DNA of 7,207 nt, taken from positions 1 to 7,207 of the forward strand of contig JAUZOX010000131.1 of the NCBI GenBank assembly GCA_030706265.1, given 5' to 3'. Below the pieces are notes generated by a model that was given only the letters and a program-made list of their open reading frames with translations, had not been told where the DNA came from and ran no database searches. The position numbers and the translations under genes were made by a program. Below, piece by piece: positions 5,689 to 7,207 of this stretch (its first letter is position 1; each line of letters starts with the position of its first letter). Origin of the DNA: Bacteroidota bacterium. GTDB lineage: Bacteria > Bacteroidota > Bacteroidia > Bacteroidales > Cfx3-03.

Positions 5689-7207
5689 TTATTTTGCTTT
5701 CCTGACTGTCTTATTTCTCTTCCGGAACAAGTCCCTGAAATAATCAAATTCTTTGCGGTATGAAATTCCAATTCCCTGTTTATAGGGAGCATATATATCC
5801 AGGATATCCCGGTTTACCTTATTGTATGCCTTCATCATAAGCCTTCCGTCCGGAGTTAGTTTATATTCCAGATTCACATCTCCTACCAGGTTACTCGATC
5901 GCTGAACGTTGTTGGTGGTTGTATTTGAGGTTGGAAAGTTTCCGTTGACCTCAACACGCAGCCTGTCGTTGAACAGCCTCTTCGAAAGCATCAGCTCCAC
6001 CTCGTCTGTGGTTAAGGCATCACCGGGGCGATAGGCAAAACCGACATCGAACTCCGAACTGATTTGTGAAAGCATGCTGTTCAATTGACTTGATATCAAT
6101 TCATAAGGTTGTGCACCCAGTGATGAAGCCAGACTCTTTGATTCATTGTACAAACTGAAGTTACCCACCACGAGCAACGAAATCATCTGTTGGTTCATTT
6201 CGGCTTCATTGGTGGTATCGATAGCGCTAAACACCAATTGTTTCATCGACTCATCGGCACCGGGAAGTTCGATTGCGAATTTGATCTTAGGTTTAAAGAG
6301 ATTGTCTTTCAATGAAATGATGCAGTCGACATCGATGCGCTGACTCAATTGAGAGGTGTTATTGGGAAGGCTGGAAAGCGAAACTTTCGTTTTATAGGCT
6401 GCCTTCAGGTTGATGGTGGCATCATAGGGGCTTCCATTCCAATGGATGATACTGCCATCAAGAATATTGAATGACCTTGAGAGTGTATACTTCGGCAAGG
6501 TAAATTGAAATATGCCATTGGAGATCCGGTAATCGCCCTTTATTGAAAAATCTCCCATGTTGCTGAGGTCCATGTTCAGGCGTCCATTGCCTGAGCCTTT
6601 GATATTGCCCATTTCATAGGGTAAAAAGAGTTGAATATTGGCATTATCGGTCACATCGACCGTCATATTCATGCTCATGCCCGTTGGCGTAGCGAGGGAG
6701 GCAGGTTGTGCGGATTGCAGCGTATCCGATTTATTGATGAAGGTGATGAAGTCGTTTTCAGATACCGTACCGGGATTGTTCAAAGGAATATATATCCGGG
6801 TATCCTTTTCGGTTTTAGCATTGACTGCGACGTTAAGATTTTCGGGTGGTCCCTTAAGACTGATCACCCCGGATCCGAATGCCTTTCCATAATATAATTC
6901 GCTGTATGAATAATCCTTGTTAAAGCCCAACAGGTTTTTTGCGTTGAGCGAAAGATCTATCATCCAGTTATTGAATGACTTATTTTTGACCTTTCCATTC
7001 ACGATGCCGGCATTTCCAAGGGTGTCCCTGGCAATGAAATTATCGAAATGAATGGCATCCTGGTCAAATGAGACCTTGTCATCAAAGGTATACCGGGTAT
7101 TCAGGTAGTCAATCTTGAATGTTCCTTTTTGAACATTCACTGTTCCCTTTAAATAGGGGAACCTCGACGAGCCTAGCAATTGCAAATCGCCACTGGCAAG
7201 ACCGTTC
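5689..7207 (-). CDS. tamB: TamB-family translocation/assembly module protein, C-terminal part
   Basis: The last ~505 codons of a much larger gene; the frame stays open to the window edge, so the start lies beyond 7207. TamB proteins span the periplasm as a long hydrophobic beta-taco groove and work with an outer-membrane Omp85-type partner (TamA or TamL) in outer-membrane biogenesis and phospholipid transport. The fragment shows the repeating beta-strand pattern of this fold, e.g. YLKGTVNVQKGTFKIDYLN near the edge, GNGRLNMDLSNMGDFSIKGDY in the middle, and the conserved C-terminal TamB (DUF490) region: SQLNSMLSQISSEFDVGFAY, then LSKRLFNDRLRVEVNGNF, then YKQGIGISYRKEFDYFRDLF close to a basic tail. 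It ends in TAA. No in-window start should be inferred: the codon at 7185-7183 is an internal TTG (Leu) preceded by in-frame coding sequence. The gene symbol is by family, since Bacteroidota homologues are distant from E. coli TamB. Confidence 0.88.
   Translation of the reverse strand, partial: NGLASGDLQLLGSSRFPYLKGTVNVQKGTFKIDYLNTRYTFDDKVSFDQDAIHFDNFIARDTLGNAGIVNGKVKNKSFNNWMIDLSLNAKNLLGFNKDYSYSELYYGKAFGSGVISLKGPPENLNVAVNAKTEKDTRIYIPLNNPGTVSENDFITFINKSDTLQSAQPASLATPTGMSMNMTVDVTDNANIQLFLPYEMGNIKGSGNGRLNMDLSNMGDFSIKGDYRISNGIFQFTLPKYTLSRSFNILDGSIIHWNGSPYDATINLKAAYKTKVSLSSLPNNTSQLSQRIDVDCIISLKDNLFKPKIKFAIELPGADESMKQLVFSAIDTTNEAEMNQQMISLLVVGNFSLYNESKSLASSLGAQPYELISSQLNSMLSQISSEFDVGFAYRPGDALTTDEVELMLSKRLFNDRLRVEVNGNFPTSNTTTNNVQRSSNLVGDVNLEYKLTPDGRLMMKAYNKVNRDILDIYAPYKQGIGISYRKEFDYFRDLFRKRNKTVRKAK

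Noticed and set aside
7183..7185. TTG start codon for the tamB fragment
   Set aside because: The reading frame continues upstream to the window edge with TamB-like sequence, so this is an internal leucine codon.

Overview
The window holds four genes, all on the minus strand, so transcription runs from high to low coordinates. The protein types point to a member of the Bacteroidota, probably an environmental or anaerobic Bacteroidales/Marinilabiliales-like lineage: a Bacteroidota-style TamB C-terminus, an AddA/RecB-like helicase-nuclease, weak or absent Shine-Dalgarno sequences at most starts, and moderate base composition with A/T-rich spacers. This assignment rests on protein character alone, with no rRNA or other marker in view.

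Layout in the direction of transcription. (1) 7207-5689: the last ~505 codons of a TamB-family outer-membrane biogenesis protein, cut by the window edge. (2) 5688-5324: a 365-base non-coding gap. It holds a weak terminator just after tamB, an A/T-rich palindrome cluster, a candidate structured RNA, a strong intrinsic terminator, and a possible promoter whose -33 box lies in that terminator's U-tract. (3) 5323-2135: a UvrD/AddA-type helicase with a C-terminal PD-(D/E)XK nuclease. (4) 2135-1089: mnmH (selU), tRNA 2-selenouridine synthase, whose ATG shares one base with the helicase stop codon. (5) 1074-31: selD, selenophosphate synthetase, 14 bases after mnmH.

selD and mnmH form a complete two-step pathway: SelD makes selenophosphate from selenide and ATP, and MnmH uses it to replace sulfur with selenium at the wobble uridine of certain tRNAs. 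No selA, selB or selC is visible here, so the window shows only the selenouridine branch of selenium use; the rest of the genome could differ. The helicase has no obvious biochemical link to selenium. Its 1-base overlap with mnmH suggests co-transcription and translational coupling.

The genes are ordinary, recognisable families with intact key residues. The least explained part is the 5324-5688 gap, above all 5373-5507, which could be a small RNA or a terminator-bearing leader of the helicase-mnmH-selD operon.
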